From Typha latifolia (Eukaryota > Streptophyta > Magnoliopsida > Poales > Typhaceae), in NCBI GenBank assembly GCA_019914945.1, contig CM034113.1, positions 6,614,850 through 6,678,849 on the forward strand: a stretch of DNA of 64,000 nt. Direction: 5' to 3'. Made by a program: the position numbers and the translations under genes. This document shows positions 50,101 to 62,459 of this stretch, in pieces. The notes beneath the pieces were generated by a model. That model was given only the letters and a program-made list of their open reading frames with translations. It was not told the origin of the DNA and searched no databases. Every line of letters begins with the position of its first letter. The first letter of the stretch is position 1.

Positions 50101-50945
50101 GTTGTTTTAATTCTATTGGATTAATTTTTTTTGTATTTATATCCTTCTAAATTTTATATTTTAAATTCACCAATTTTTTCATAGTTTTTTTTTGTTGTTG
50201 ATATAATTGGTATTGGAGAGCTGCTATGGGCATGGGTATCGTATATTAAGCGTATATTTTGATCCATTGGACAGGTAGATCGGGTCAACCAGGACTGTCC
50301 TGGTCAACCCGGCTCCGGATCGCCAAAGGGGTGGCGCGTGGGCTGACCCATATCCACGAGTCCAGCCCGCGTAAGTTCGCCCACGGGGACGTCAAGCCGT
50401 CGAACATCCTCCTCGACGCCGACTACAACCCTTACATCTGCGACTTCGGCCTCAACCGCCTCATGGCCATTGCCGGCACCGATGACATCTCCTCGTCCTT
50501 CGAAGGAGGCAGCGGCGGCTTCATCGGAAGCGCTCTTCCATCCACAAAGTCCGGCCCAATTGATCGGCCCAACAACTACCGGGCCCCCGAGGCCCGTATT
50601 CCTGGTTCCCGCCCAATTCAAAAATGGGATGTCTACTCCTTTGGCATTGTACTTCTAGAGCTGCTCACAGGGAAGCAACCTGAGCTTGCATCGCCCTCGT
50701 CGTCGGCAATAGCATCCTCATCGTCCATCGATTATGTGCCGGAACTCGTAAGGTGGGTCAGGAAGGGATTCGAGGACACCCGTCCGATATCAGAGATGCT
50801 CGATCCGGTGCTCGTCCGGGAGGTGCACGCAAAGAAGGAGGTGATCGCCGCATTCCACATAGCGCTATCGTGTACCGAAGCCGATCCCGATCAACGGCCG
50901 AGGATGAAGACGGTCTCCGAGAATCTCGATAAGGTCGGCCCATGA
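47107..50945 (+). CDS. ZAR1-like LRR receptor-like kinase with atypical catalytic residues, two exons
   Basis: Exons 47107-48670 and 50275-50945 give 744 residues. Residues 1-27 (Cys/Leu-rich) are a signal peptide. LRRNT with DPCHWPGVTC follows, then about six LRRs (95-285), a Pro/Ser segment, a membrane span at about 325-350, an acidic Gly/Asp/Glu linker and a kinase domain from about 424. The glycine loop GKGGKGIVYK is present. The invariant VAIK lysine reads Arg (VAVRR), the HRD motif reads HGD (HGDVKPSN, about 558), and DFG is kept (DFGLNRL, about 578). These changes are shared by the remembered relatives ZAR1 and At2g01210, so weak or no catalysis is a family trait. Expected at the plasma membrane as a signalling co-receptor. 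Exon 1 is much more GC-rich than its surroundings. The 1604-base intron, at a phase-1 site in the kinase domain, carries a MITE. Confidence 0.93.
49429..49752. mobile_element. MITE in receptor kinase intron
   Basis: The left end AAATTTTCAAATAACACCCT with ACATATTCATC is mirrored on the right by GATGAAAATATTAGGGGTTA with TTTGAAATTT. The inverted termini extend at least 35 bases. The element is about 325 bases, with no coding capacity. Target-site duplication is unclear. Confidence 0.6.
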
Positions 50946-52772
50946 AATGATACTGACATTGCTCTGATGCGCCAATTATAACTAGCACTTGGTTAATTGG
51001 GTTTGGAGATAAAAAAAGAGGGAATGGTACAGGAAAAGGAGCATGGTTTTGACGCCACAATTTGGTCTTCTCTGGTATAAGCTGCTGAGGAGAAGCTACT
51101 ACTGAGTTGTTGTTTATGTGATGAATAGTATTCTTTTTTCATGTCTTGTGTCCTCTAGAGATTAGAGTTGAATCATAAGATTTTTTTTTTTTTTCCACAA
51201 ACCTTACTAATAATAAAAAATATATATCATGTTTGATTTGTCTAGCAACTGTTATACCTCCATGGCAGATGAATTTGAATCTCGGATATATTCTAATCGA
51301 ACTATAAAACTCAAGCTATGACCTTGACGACGGTGGAGATTGCTGACAGCGAGAATGGTCCCAATTGAGGATAATTAGGAGTCAGATGGTAAAATTGGTG
51401 TTTGAATCTAAGTTTAACTAGTAAATGAGGGTATTATGTGACTCGGAATTGAATGAGTTCTAATCTTAATAATTTTTAGCCAAATTTCATCGTTTACGTC
51501 TTCAAAACTGTGTTTTTTACTGTATCTAAGCAAAATGGAAGAAGCTATGATGATAGTGGAAATGACCATTTGACTATCAAAATGTTAACTAAGAAAATCT
51601 AGGATATTAATTAATGTTCTAACATGTCTTATATAATGTTGTATATAGCTAGAATGTCTTGTGTGGAAGGATAAAGGATCATAACTGTACTTATAGAAGG
51701 CTTTTTTTAACTCTTGATTATGTGTTGATATAATTTTTTTTTTCATTTGCTGGGATAAAAAAAATATAAATATGGGGTCCAATTTTTTTTTATAAGTATA
51801 TGAAAAAATGGCTGATATGCCTATAAAATAATTAAAAAAGTTAGTCATTTTTAATATATATAAGTTGAACAATTAGACTAATCTTTAAAAAAAAAACTAA
51901 TTACAATAAGCTCAAATCACGCACATATAGGGCTTTAATAGAAACTTTACTAAATATTAACCTCAACGTTTATAAGAGAAGGCGAGTAGAAAATTGAATG
52001 CATGACCTCTGTTATGAGACGGTAGGACCGACCATTGTAAACGGCAAGAAGGTAGTATAAATTAAGTCTGCTCATTAGTTACCTGCTGCTATATCTAAAA
52101 GATAAAGAATGAAGTGCAAGATAATTCCATGATAAAATAATATTAAAAAGAAAACAATCCCATGAATTCATAACACTATTATGTTTTCCTCCCCCTGGAA
52201 TGTCAAAAACTTGCAAATATTGCCTAGAAGTGTGATAGTTCAGCTAGATTGGCTTCTAGTACTATTTTAAGACTCACTACTTGTTCTCATCTTGCATCTT
52301 CTCTATAGAGTTTAAATTTGCCAGACTCAAAAATGTCAATGGTTACTGCATTAGATCCTTTATCTCTATAGAAAACAAAAAAGATTCATTGATCTTTCTC
52401 AGCATTTGAGTGGATATAGAAAGGAAAAGAAGAAAGAACTAGGAAAAGCATAGACTTTGATGTAGTTATAAAGATCAGAAGCAACTCTCCCTGGAACCAC
52501 TCAATTGTTTTTGCATGGCAGATAATTTCCATTCTCGAAAAGCCTTTCAGTAGTAGTTGCATATAATTATAAGAAACCAGAATTTTCAAGAAATTAGAAA
52601 ACCTGCTCTCTGCCTTATTTGATTATTGCCTGCTTGTGCTGCCAAAGACCAAAGGAGATGAAAAGTATCTCAAACTGCTATCATCTTATACATATGGCAA
52701 TACCTGCGTCTGTTTTCTATTGTGAACAATCGAGTCGGTACGATATACACTACAACAAGATTTTTCGTTTGC
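50946..52772. other. Intergenic region between convergent kinase and bHLH genes
   Basis: It contains the 3' end of the kinase gene, an AT-rich spacer and a minus-strand SINE-like copy (51960-52056), then the 3' region of the bHLH gene. No gene is supported. Confidence 0.5.
51960..52056 (-). mobile_element. tRNA-derived SINE-like element, copy B
   Basis: The minus strand reads ACAATGGTCGGTCCTACCGT then CTCATAACAGAGGTCATGCA and TTCAATTTTC, aligning with copy A at 42891-42984 over about 50 bases. It continues with GTTAATATT, also seen in copy A. Its A-box is more decayed. Confidence 0.5.
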
Positions 52773-55215
52773 TCAGTTCTTGTCTCGCTTTCTGCTGCAG
52801 GTGCAGTTATCTTGTTCTTGATTAAGAATCTGCAGAGGAAAGTAAAATTCTGAAATATAAGAATATTGTGAAACTTTTTTCGGTATCAATTTAGAGATAG
52901 AATAGATTGTATCCTCTTTGGATCGAAGGATAGCCAACGAAGTATTTCAGAGGGATGTTTTGCAGAATTCAGTTCCTCTAAGACACCTCCAGACTAAAAT
53001 GTGCATATTTTTACACAATTAAGTAAAAAAAGGACAATTATTAATACAAACTCAGAAATTTTGACGAATTAATATGTCTAGCAGCATAGAAGATTCAAGG
53101 TATAAATTTTAACCAGAAAGCCTGAGCCTGATGATACCCACCTGCAGCTGGCTCTGCAGCCCCTTGATATGCTGAACGGCGAAATCCAACATGTCAGACG
53201 TGTTTGTTTGCTGTTAGAAGACAAAACAAATTAGCTGTAAAACCTTATATCTGCAAGAATAAGTTTGGATATTAAGCACTATCTTGAATTATGTACCCAA
53301 ATCTGAAACTGATACCACTTAATAATTCAGTAAACATATGCTACCACCACATTACCTTGTCCATGTTTGGCACTAGTTCTTGAAGCTTTCTTAGCTTCTC
53401 GCTAATTCTTGTTCTTCTCTCCTATCAAAGAAAAAAAGAAAAAGAAATAGCATTAGAGTTTTAGATGTAAATGTAAACTGATGCTCTGTGGATCAGTTAT
53501 AAGGCATACCCTCTCGGCGATGCTCCTGGGGTGTGTGGCACATCCACGCTTTGCTCGGATTTTGAACGGGACCTGATCTTGCTGAATCTGAAGGAAATTC
53601 TCTACTGATGCCATCTCCAACGACGTCTTTGGCAGACTAAACTGAAGATAACCAAAAGCAAAACATTAGAAGGCCAGCAATTATCAACAGTGTATGCTCA
53701 ATTTTCCAAACTGAAATATGAAGCAAAGAGATTTAGATTACCTGTGACTCAAGGTTGCTCAGACTAGCTATGATGTCTGCATTGTCTTTCGCCCGTTTAC
53801 TCGACGGCGGGGAGAAGATTATCGAATTCGAATCGTCCCATGATCCGATGGAAAATCCACCTGAAATATCCGAGTGGTGGTTGCCACCAACACTCTCCCC
53901 CATGTCCGGGATACCGATCTCGGAGATTTGCGAGAGTGTGCTCTGCCTTGAGAAGCTCAGCTGGGATTTCAACCTTCTGTTGTTTGCCATTGGATGAACA
54001 CCATCAGGTCCTTGCCGGGAATAGCTCCCGCCGTCCCTTGTAACTGAAAAACCTGTCACACAGTGCATCAAAACCACTCCTTATTTATCTTCCTTGTTGG
54101 ACGAGGATAGCATTCATAACTCCATCTCAAAGCTACAACGCCATGCATGATTAAAGAAGTCTTTGATTTTAGATAACTAGTTGACCCAAAAGTATTTATG
54201 CTCGCCTTCTCACGTAGGGACAAGATAAGGACTCTAGAAAGTAGTAGGGAATAAAAGCAAGTTAACGAAATTTGAATCTATAACCTCAAGAATCATAGTT
54301 AGTTGATTCAAAAGCTTAGATTCTTCAATAGATGACTCAACAATGTATATCATTCTCTTTCAACACTAGCAAGAGAACCATAGTAGGAAAGAAGTACTCA
54401 AAACTCTTAGACCCAGTTATTTTTCAAACTTAAATCACTTAATATCAGATAAAACTTAGATAAGACTCCTACTTTGCTACTTTAATACGTCCAATTATAT
54501 TCTTTTGAATTGATAAATAGAGCTAACGAGAGCTAAATACCACGCCAACTCACCACCTTTTCTAGAACGTTAAAACCGTTGGATTAAGTACTCTGTATAT
54601 TAAATTTTTAGGGTCAAATAAATTTTACCTCTCTATATTTATATCTAAAATAATTTTACCTCGTATACAATTTTTTATACTTACAACTTAGAATTTTTAT
54701 CACAACAAATTGACAAAAATACCCCCCTTCGTATAAAATACGACAAATCTAACAAATTATTAAAATATTAAAATTACTCTTCCTTCTAAATAGTTTGTCT
54801 ATCAAAAATATAACAATGCCATTTTGGTAATTTAGAGATGCTCTTTATCTATTTCACTTTAGTCATAAATACAAGAACTGATTTGGTTAAAAAAATAAAA
54901 ATTATACAGAGGGATTAGATGTATATTTAACTCTAAATTTGAACACTAATATATGATCAATACCACAAGTTTAATGGCACTAGAAGGCCAATAATATATA
55001 TTATATATATACGAATACCAATCCCAATATATCATGCATCGCTGGCCACTCGCACAAAGCGACGCTCAAAAGAATCCAAAACGCTTTTAAAATGTTTAGA
55101 GTGGTTGAATGACGGCAAAGAAAATAAGTGCATTCGAATGCACCTAGTCACCTTAAGCCTTTAATTAGACACCTCATCTGGGCCCCGTATCCCTCCACTG
55201 GGACCCATCCAAAAC

Positions 55216-55249
<34 letters not shown>

Positions 55250-56570
55250 CAAAAGGAAACTTTCAAATTACACCCTATATTTTTAGCATCTCAGATATTT
55301 GTAACCCAACCCTTCATAATTATTTCCCCCCCTTAAGGATATCAGCCAAGATATTATATTTCTTTTAAATACCTAAATTACTCTTTGGTGGGAATAATAG
55401 TAATTAGAAAAAATAACTATACCGTGTTGTGTGAAAATTACAGAAAAAGAAGATGTCTAATTATAATATATTTAAAAACAAAATGCTAATTGGAAAATGA
55501 TTATTTTTTTTTCTATTTATTAAATATATGAGACTCTCATGCATAATGGCCGTCGAAGTCTTTATATAATAAAATTATTTAAAATATCAAAATTATCTTG
55601 GAGGATTATTACCAGCCCATAACAGATTTCAGGGTTTATTAACAAAAATTAAAGTGAATAAAATAAATACATTTGCTAGATTTATTAACAACCGCATCTT
55701 AGAAATGTTCTACAAAATATTTTGACCAGATGGCAATTATAAAATAGTCCAATAGCATATATTTTATAAAAAAAACCCTAAGAGCTTATTACGAGATGAG
55801 ATGAGGCTAGGGTTTGGACAAAAAATGGACCGACCCTCCTAATCATATTTAGTTTAGGCTCACCAAAATGCAGCAAATTCCTGCAGCCTATACTTGTAGA
55901 GAATCCTTGACGACTGGGTCGAGGGCATTTTCGTCATTAAGTGCAGATCCAGTAGTTAGATAAGCACCGAGTTGCAGTCAACCATTCTCTCGAACTTTTG
56001 GATGTCGCGTGGCTTCCAAGCGCGCCTCCCTGTCCCTCTGCCCGAATAGGAAAACCGCCGCCAGCCATAGTTTTCGCCCCATTGGCGGTTTCATCAATAA
56101 GGGAATTCTTTTTACCGAATTCGAAAATTCGATAAAACTGAGGGGGCAAAGTGCAAAAAGACAAAAAGAAGAGAGAGAGAGAGAGAGAGAGTAAATAGGA
56201 GGAACTCACCGTTATCGACCATGGGGTGGGAGAAGAATCCGGCGGGCAAGCTACTATGCCGGACCAGCGGGCTTCCTCCTCCGCCCTTGGAATTCTCCGC
56301 CGCCGTCTGATCTCCGATCGAGATCTCGCCCGATCCGTACGATCTCTGGTGCGCCAGGGTCGCGGCGGTGCCGGAGGCCTTGCAGCTCGACTCCGCAGTC
56401 ACCGGCGGAGACTGGCAAGAGAAGAACCGCCCCGCGAGCCACTCCGTCCCGGCGGCGGGGTGTAGCTCGGCGCCGATTACGGAGTCGGAGAGGCTCGTGA
56501 GGAAGGATCCCGGCGCCGACCCGTTCCGCCCTAGGGCCCCGGCCGCGGCCGGCCGGTGAGACTGGTTCAT
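52773..56570 (-). CDS. bHLH transcription factor, FBH/bHLH130-like, six exons
   Basis: Exons (minus, in order): 56570-56210, 54052-53742, 53641-53510, 53421-53356, 53210-53142 and 52829-52773. They give 331 residues with all phases matching. The N-terminal 220 residues are Ser/Gly-rich, with the family blocks SSLPAGFFSHPM (end of exon 1) and LKSQLSFSRQSTLSQISEIG (exon 2). The DNA-binding basic region RAKRGCATHPRSIAERERR starts at 253, and helix-loop-helix continues to about 310 (LDFAVQHIKGLQSQLQ). The last short exon ends NCTCSRKRDKN. Relatives bHLH80/81/122/130 (FBH) activate CONSTANS in Arabidopsis and act in stomatal responses; the role here is inferred. It is a nuclear protein binding E-boxes. 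Intron 1 is 2.16 kb and carries repeats. The start ATG is first in frame and sits 10 bases downstream of a GA run. Confidence 0.94.
54601..54940. mobile_element. MITE in bHLH intron 1
   Basis: Left TAAATTTTTAGGGTCAAATA and right TATATTTAACTCTAAATTT are imperfect inverted copies, continuing inward through ACCTCTCTATATTT and its counterpart AAATTATACAGAGGG. It is about 340 bases, AT-rich and non-coding. Confidence 0.5.
55216..55248. repeat. (TA)n microsatellite in bHLH intron 1
   Basis: A TA run of about 30 bases interrupted once near its right end. Confidence 0.85.
56171..56191. repeat. (GA)n microsatellite at start of bHLH intron 1
   Basis: About ten GA units lie 18 bases beyond the exon 1 donor, which reads CT-rich on the gene strand. 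This is the gene's second GA/CT run; the other is in the leader. Confidence 0.9.
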
Positions 56571-56575
56571 GACTT

Positions 56576-56579
<4 letters not shown>

Positions 56580-56611
<32 letters not shown>

Positions 56612-56639
56612 TAAAGAATCTGACTAGTTTTTATATAAA
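56580..56639 (-). promoter_or_regulatory. bHLH gene core promoter: TATA box and GA-run leader
   Basis: TTTATATAAA at 56630-56639 is a good TATA box on the minus strand. A GA run at 56580-56609 follows and ends 10 bases before the start codon. With a start about 30 bases below the TATA, the transcript leader would consist almost wholly of the CT/GA run. Confidence 0.6.
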
Positions 56640-57380
56640 TAGATGGATGGATCGGATGCCTTTTGTGGTAATAGATAATTATATTTTTATTCGCCCGAGG
56701 TGGTTGGGTGGTGGGATTCTTGGGGTCTTCATTTTGGAAATATTTAGATCTAATAACTATATGCCATGTTTCTACTTTGAACCCTACATTTTCAGAATTT
56801 GGAAATCAGCCCTTCCTTCTTTCTCAGAACGATACCTAAAAGAAAGGAATTTTTACCTATTTGACCCCTGTCTTTTTTGTTTAACAAGTTTACAGTTTAC
56901 CCCCCCGATGTTCAGCTTTTTTTAAATTTATTTTCTTATTTTAAACTTAAATATTTAATTTTTATGGTTTAACCTAAATTACTAAAGAATAACCAAACTA
57001 TCTTTATTATCTTGACAGTAGTCTTTATGAGAGTAGTTTTTATGTTAATTAGTTTCAGCTGACAGTTGACTAAAAACTACAAATTAGTCTAAATTATAAA
57101 AGAGTTAAATATAAATTATAATTGCTCGTGCTTTTAACCTAAAGTGAGAGAAGGGCAAGGATGAAATAATAATTTCAGTTAACCGTAGGGTGTTATATGT
57201 AGAGAGGGCATGTGAGTTTCAGTGGACGTTGTAAGAGATTCTCTGCAGACTGCACCAAATGAATACCAAATGATTCGCTCAGCCAACGTTTATTACGGAG
57301 TACCGTTATCATGCACGGTGGAAGGCCATGATGCCTCGAGATGCGTGCAAGTGCGTTGATTACCGATATTTACAATCTTA

Positions 57381-58453
57381 GGGCTGTCAAAATAATCAAG
57401 ATTTATCTGTGAGGCTCAATTAAGCTCGGCTCTAAAATGAGTTAAAGTGAGTTTGATCTTTAAAATAGGCTCAAAAATAGTTTCAACCGAAGGTGATTAT
57501 GAGCTCACTCGATCAAATAAGTTCGATAAGACTCAAAATAATTATATAATATGAGTAATATTTTTTTATATTTTTTTAAATTTTATTTAAGTGGATTATT
57601 ATGTAGTATGATTTTATATAGTTTAATTTTAAATTTTGATTCTATTGGTTTATATTTTTTTTTAATTTCAAGCCTAAATCAAGCTATCAAGCTTGATCCG
57701 GCGCTAAATTTGGCTTGAATGAATGAAAGCTTGAAATTGTTTGTTGATCAGTTAATTTAAGCTTAAGCTTGAATTTGATTCGAATTGAAATGATTTCTGT
57801 TCAATTTGATCATATATATATAGGATTGAAATTAATTTCAATTCAAACTTTATCAGAGTTAGGCTCGATTACACTCGTTGTTTACATCGTTCTATCAATT
57901 TAGGGATGTAATTGAGCCTAAATTGATTGAGCTCGAGTTAGAAAATGATTTTGGGCTTAGATTTGTGATCAAACTTTAATTAAAATTATTTTAATTCAAC
58001 CTAATTTCAAGGTCGAGCCTAAAAGAGCTGATCGATAAGTAATTTAAAGTCTTAATCAACTCAAGCTAAATTTCAAGCATAATCAAACTTGAATTAAATT
58101 ATGATTAATTTAGATTTAAATTAAGCTTAAAATAAATTCTAATTTAATAATAAACTAGAAGAAATATTCATGTATTTGACAAAGACGTTACGATCAAAAT
58201 TCAAAACTAAAAGACCATAGCAACTAAGCAAATTGCAAACTGTAACAAAAGTATAATATAAAATAGAAAGTATACTCATATTATATATATGATTTCTGAG
58301 CCTAATCCAGTCGGCTTACGATCAAACTTGGTTCTATAAAATACTTTTGAGCACATTCTAAAGATCAAGCTCGACTCAACTCATTTCGAGCATAATTTGA
58401 TCAAGACTTACAGTGTCGAGCTCGAGCTGACTTGATTTTTTTTTGACGGCCCT
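57381..58453. mobile_element. 1.07-kb terminal-inverted-repeat element, GAGC-rich family
   Basis: The left end TAGGGCTGTCAAAATAATCA and the right end, read inverted, CTAGGGCCGTCAAAAAAAAA then TCAAG, match as terminal inverted repeats. The interior repeats AAGCTCGAG/CAAGCTTGA words, like the element at 21420, but is much more AT-decayed. No transposase is present. A target-site duplication was not evident. Confidence 0.55.
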
Positions 58454-59651
58454 AGTTCTATGATCTCACCTCCTACTCTAGAATTTTTAACCTACTACTT
58501 ACTCTATACTAATATACTATTATACTACTCTCGGCTAATATGCTTCCACAATAGCCTTATTTATCTATTTATTTGTACTGATTCATCTGAATTGCATGAA
58601 CTAGTTGATTTTTGGATGGGTTGATTTATGCGTCAACGATGCATTTAGCAGCTCAATCACAGATGCATTAGGATGCACGCACTAAACTTAACGATCTTAA
58701 TCATAATTTACTATCTATAATTATTAAAATTAGATTAATTCAAGTAGCCGAATCAGTGAACCAGTGAATCGACCAATATAGAGTTTAGTTTTGTTGTAGA
58801 ACCGAATACAACTCGTCTCGGTGTTTTGGCAAACCGATTGGATTGCTTATATTTTCAAAATTAATATTAAATTATTCTATATTATTTACTCTAAGGGTAA
58901 TTTAGTTCTTAAAATAGTAAAGCGATTATAATTCTTAGAACTATAAATATAATATTTAAATATTTCTAAATTAAATTAACAATCGGATCGAATTTACCCA
59001 GAATTAAGATTCTAATGACTTGATCTCTAATTATGTCAATGTCCGATTCAATATCGATAAATATTGAGCCCTGATGATTATTATCGCAACAATATGCTTC
59101 ACAATCTTTGGAGAGATAGTCGACCAAGGGATAAGTTATTCATTTACATATCGGTCGTGAATATTTTTAGTCCATTATTATCACTAATCCTATAAAAATC
59201 GCAATCGAAACCACTAATCCCACTTTACTATTAATATAATATGGATTTTCTTGTTCAAACTCTATGAATCAATTGACGTTCATCATTTTAAATAGAATCA
59301 TTTAATTTATGAGGTCTAGAAAAAGAATAATATGTGTCATTATTAGTCACTGTTATTATTTAGTAGGGAGTGTTATATTAACACAAAAAAAGTTATTGCT
59401 ACTAATAATAATTATCTGGTAGGTGCAACAAGAAAAATTAAAGAGTTTACTAATGGATAAAATTTTTTATTTAGATTTTTGTCGTCGAGTATGTTTCATG
59501 TTTGGTTTGATTATAGATTTTGTATTGATTTGGTAAGCAATAGGAAACTTTGATTAATAAGCATAGATAAGTATAGTTAGTGATATTTTTTATACAATGT
59601 ATATGCCTATTATAACAGAAGTAAATGTAAGTGAAAATATTAAAATGAGAG

Positions 59652-59872
59652 ATAATTATATTTAGACCCTAATATATTGCTTATTTTTATATAAATCTCC
59701 TCACTTATATAACTATTTCACTCTTATTTAGAAAAAATAAGAGAGAAAAAAATTAAGAATAAGATAATTATTTCACATTTTATTGATACAGTATAAATGT
59801 AAGAAATATTAGATAGTTGAGGAGTTCGAAGTGTAAAATGAGTAATAATTGAGTGGATTTAAGTATAATTAT
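59652..59872. mobile_element. MITE with about 70-base inverted termini
   Basis: Left ATAATTATATTTAGACCCTA through CTCCTCACTTATATAACTA is mirrored by TAGTTGAGGAGTTCGAAG through GGATTTAAGTATAATTAT on the right. Nearly two thirds of its 221 bases are terminal repeat, so it could fold into a long hairpin. There is no coding capacity. Confidence 0.7.
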
Positions 59873-60516
59873 TAGGAAAATAAAACATAATGTCATAGAT
59901 ATCTATTAGGATCTAATCCAATTAGAATAAATTGAGCATTTTTTTCTTCTTCTATTTTGTGTGGAAAAGTGGGAGAAGGCACAATTAGAAATAGTAGAAG
60001 TGTTTACGTTATAATCCTAGATGGGCCAGGCCCAATATTAGCCCAATTAACTTTTGTAATATTTTAGGACTTAATTGTGAGGGTGTCTTCATTGAATAAT
60101 AGAAGAAAAAATTTCTAGGGTTTTTTTTTTGCTTTGCTTTGCATGGATTATGGATACCCTTTTAAACCAAAACCCTTGGCTTCTTTGTCTTATGAAATAT
60201 TAAATCTCTCAGGCTAAAACTTCTAGTTATCATAGAGTAATTAGAAGGATATCGACGCCAAAAGCAAGGGTTTGAGTTTATAAGAGATATATGCGTAAAC
60301 TCTAAATGTAGATAAGGAAGATTGGATTCTTTAACACTGAATGCATTTATTTTTATATTAGATGTACATCTTTTTATTACGAGGTGTATATAATTTACAT
60401 AAGAAATATGCACAATGACCCATTTTTTGCAATTTTAAAAATTTGTATAGTAAATGTACTTAGGTTTTATATGGTTACTAGAAATATTTGTATATAATAC
60501 TCTGCTTTATAACGTA

Positions 60517-60846
60517 ATTATGATTTACACCCAAAATTTTCACAATTTGTAAATTTAGCTCTATGATTTAGAAAATATATGCAAAAAAATATCATGGGTT
60601 AGATTTGAACTAGCATTATGAGAATATTTCGTTAAGGAGAGATATTTTATTTTTAAAATAACTAAAATACCCTTAGTATGACTTGGTTGAGAGTATTTTC
60701 GTAATTTTTTTTAGTATAGTTAACTTAACTCAGAGATTTTGTTAAGTTTAACTAAATAATCTAACGGCAGAGTGTTTTCTACATATATTCACTAAATCAT
60801 AGGATTCAATTTGTAAATAGTAAAAATGTAGGGTGTAAATCATAAT
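60517..60846. mobile_element. MITE with about 55-base inverted termini
   Basis: Left ATTATGATTTACACCCAAAA with TTTGTAAATTTAGCTCTATG and right CATAGGATTCAATTTGTAAA with GGGTGTAAATCATAAT are inverted copies. The interior contains AAAATACCCTTAGTATGACT, a type of block seen in other MITEs of this window. Length is 330 bases. Confidence 0.75.
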
Positions 60847-61199
60847 TTTATTAAAATACTAAGTGTTATATGCAAATTTCTCTTAATATTAACACGGTTA
60901 ACAAATATGACATAAAAAGAAGATATTCCTTCGTCTATAAATATATTTCCCTAAAACGACTAAATGTGTTGACAATGTGTTTAAAATATAATGAGTATGT
61001 AAAAATGTCATGATTTTATTTAGGAGCATATGCACCGTGGTAAAACTTTTAGGAAGAAACTCAAGAAAAAGAGAAGTTTTTGAGTTTTGGTTGCAACTAT
61101 TCAAAGGTGATTAGCACACATAAAATAGATAATTTTCTTATATTTGGCATTAGAAGATGGTTCTAAATAATTAAGTTTTAAGCTGACAAAAATTGTTTC

Positions 61200-61620
61200 A
61201 CTCTAAGGGTTGTTCAAACATGCTCGAGGAAATTCGAATGCACTATTTCGTGAGGTCAATATGCATAGTTTTGACGGTGATTTTGATCTTTTTTTTATGG
61301 TAGAGATATTAGGGTTTTAGACCCCGATGTCGTTTTCTTTATTATTTTTAGCATCGTTCTTGACTCCACTTTGGATTCTTGGGAGATAAAAATCGTGGCT
61401 TTGGGAGAATTTGTGATGGAAGATACTAAATGATATTTCTGAGATCCTATCTCCTTTGTAGCTTAAAGGGTCTCGTCTTAATGGTCACTAAGATAAAACC
61501 ATCAACCTTAATTTGGGAACCGTACATCGTGGGCTCAAGCAAGTAAGGCCTTATAGATATATCAATCGGTATTAACAAACAATCTATAAGTCTATCTTTG
61601 AGCGGTTATATTTGGGTCAG
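61200..61620 (+). repeat. Dispersed LTR-like repeat, copy B
   Basis: GTCTCGTCTTAATGGTCACT then AAGATAAAACCATCAACCT at 61471-61510 aligns with 28904-28940. The upstream part (GTTCAAACATGCTCGAGG near 61212) resembles the start of copy A in style. No termini or coding region were found. Confidence 0.35.
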
Positions 61621-62459
61621 TTAGTCCTATATAGATTCGGAGGTATTTTTACTCTTGATTTATAAAAAAAAATTCACATGAAATATCTTGCGTCTAACTC
61701 CTAATCCCCCTCTTCTACAACCACTTCTCTCTCTTCACACCAAGGAATTAACCTAGCATCTATTTAGCCATTAAAGGGCTATTAAGCTAGGGTTAAATTG
61801 ATCTTCAGCCATTGTTCGGTCGATATTTCAAAATCTAACCGTTTAAATTATGTGATCTTGGATTCGTTGGGAAGCTCTTTTCAATAGCGACAACATATCC
61901 ACAATTTAGGATGATCTATCGGTTGGGTTATTTTTAGATTCCTTCGAAAGGAACGAGACTAATCGAGTCCAGAACTGTTTCGAATCGGGTTAAGCCGGTT
62001 TGTAACAATTATCTTCTTAAAATTTATTATTTTGCATTGATACGTTATATTATTGTGTGGTTCACAAGATTGAATGGCCAAGTTAAGGAAATCTAGACTT
62101 TTTCGAACGACGGGTTTTTCACATGACTAGAACGAGTTACCTCTTTCATTCGCCATATGGTCGAATTTTACTCTAGAAAAAAGATGGAACAGGACAAAGT
62201 AAACCAACTAAGTCTATAGTTTATTATAACAAGGTTCAAGTTAGCTAATAATAGACGAACAAAACACTACATTTGTTTTGTAGGGTTTGTAAATATTTTA
62301 GTTAGTATCATAGCATATCTCTTTTACTCTAAAGAGAAATCCTTAAGGAAATAGAGTTACCTAGAGAAGGGTGTTCCTTATTAAACCTCCCATACTCAAT
62401 CGATGAATTTAATTATATTTACTTGTCTACATTTTTATCGTGCAGTTCAGAGCTTTTTT

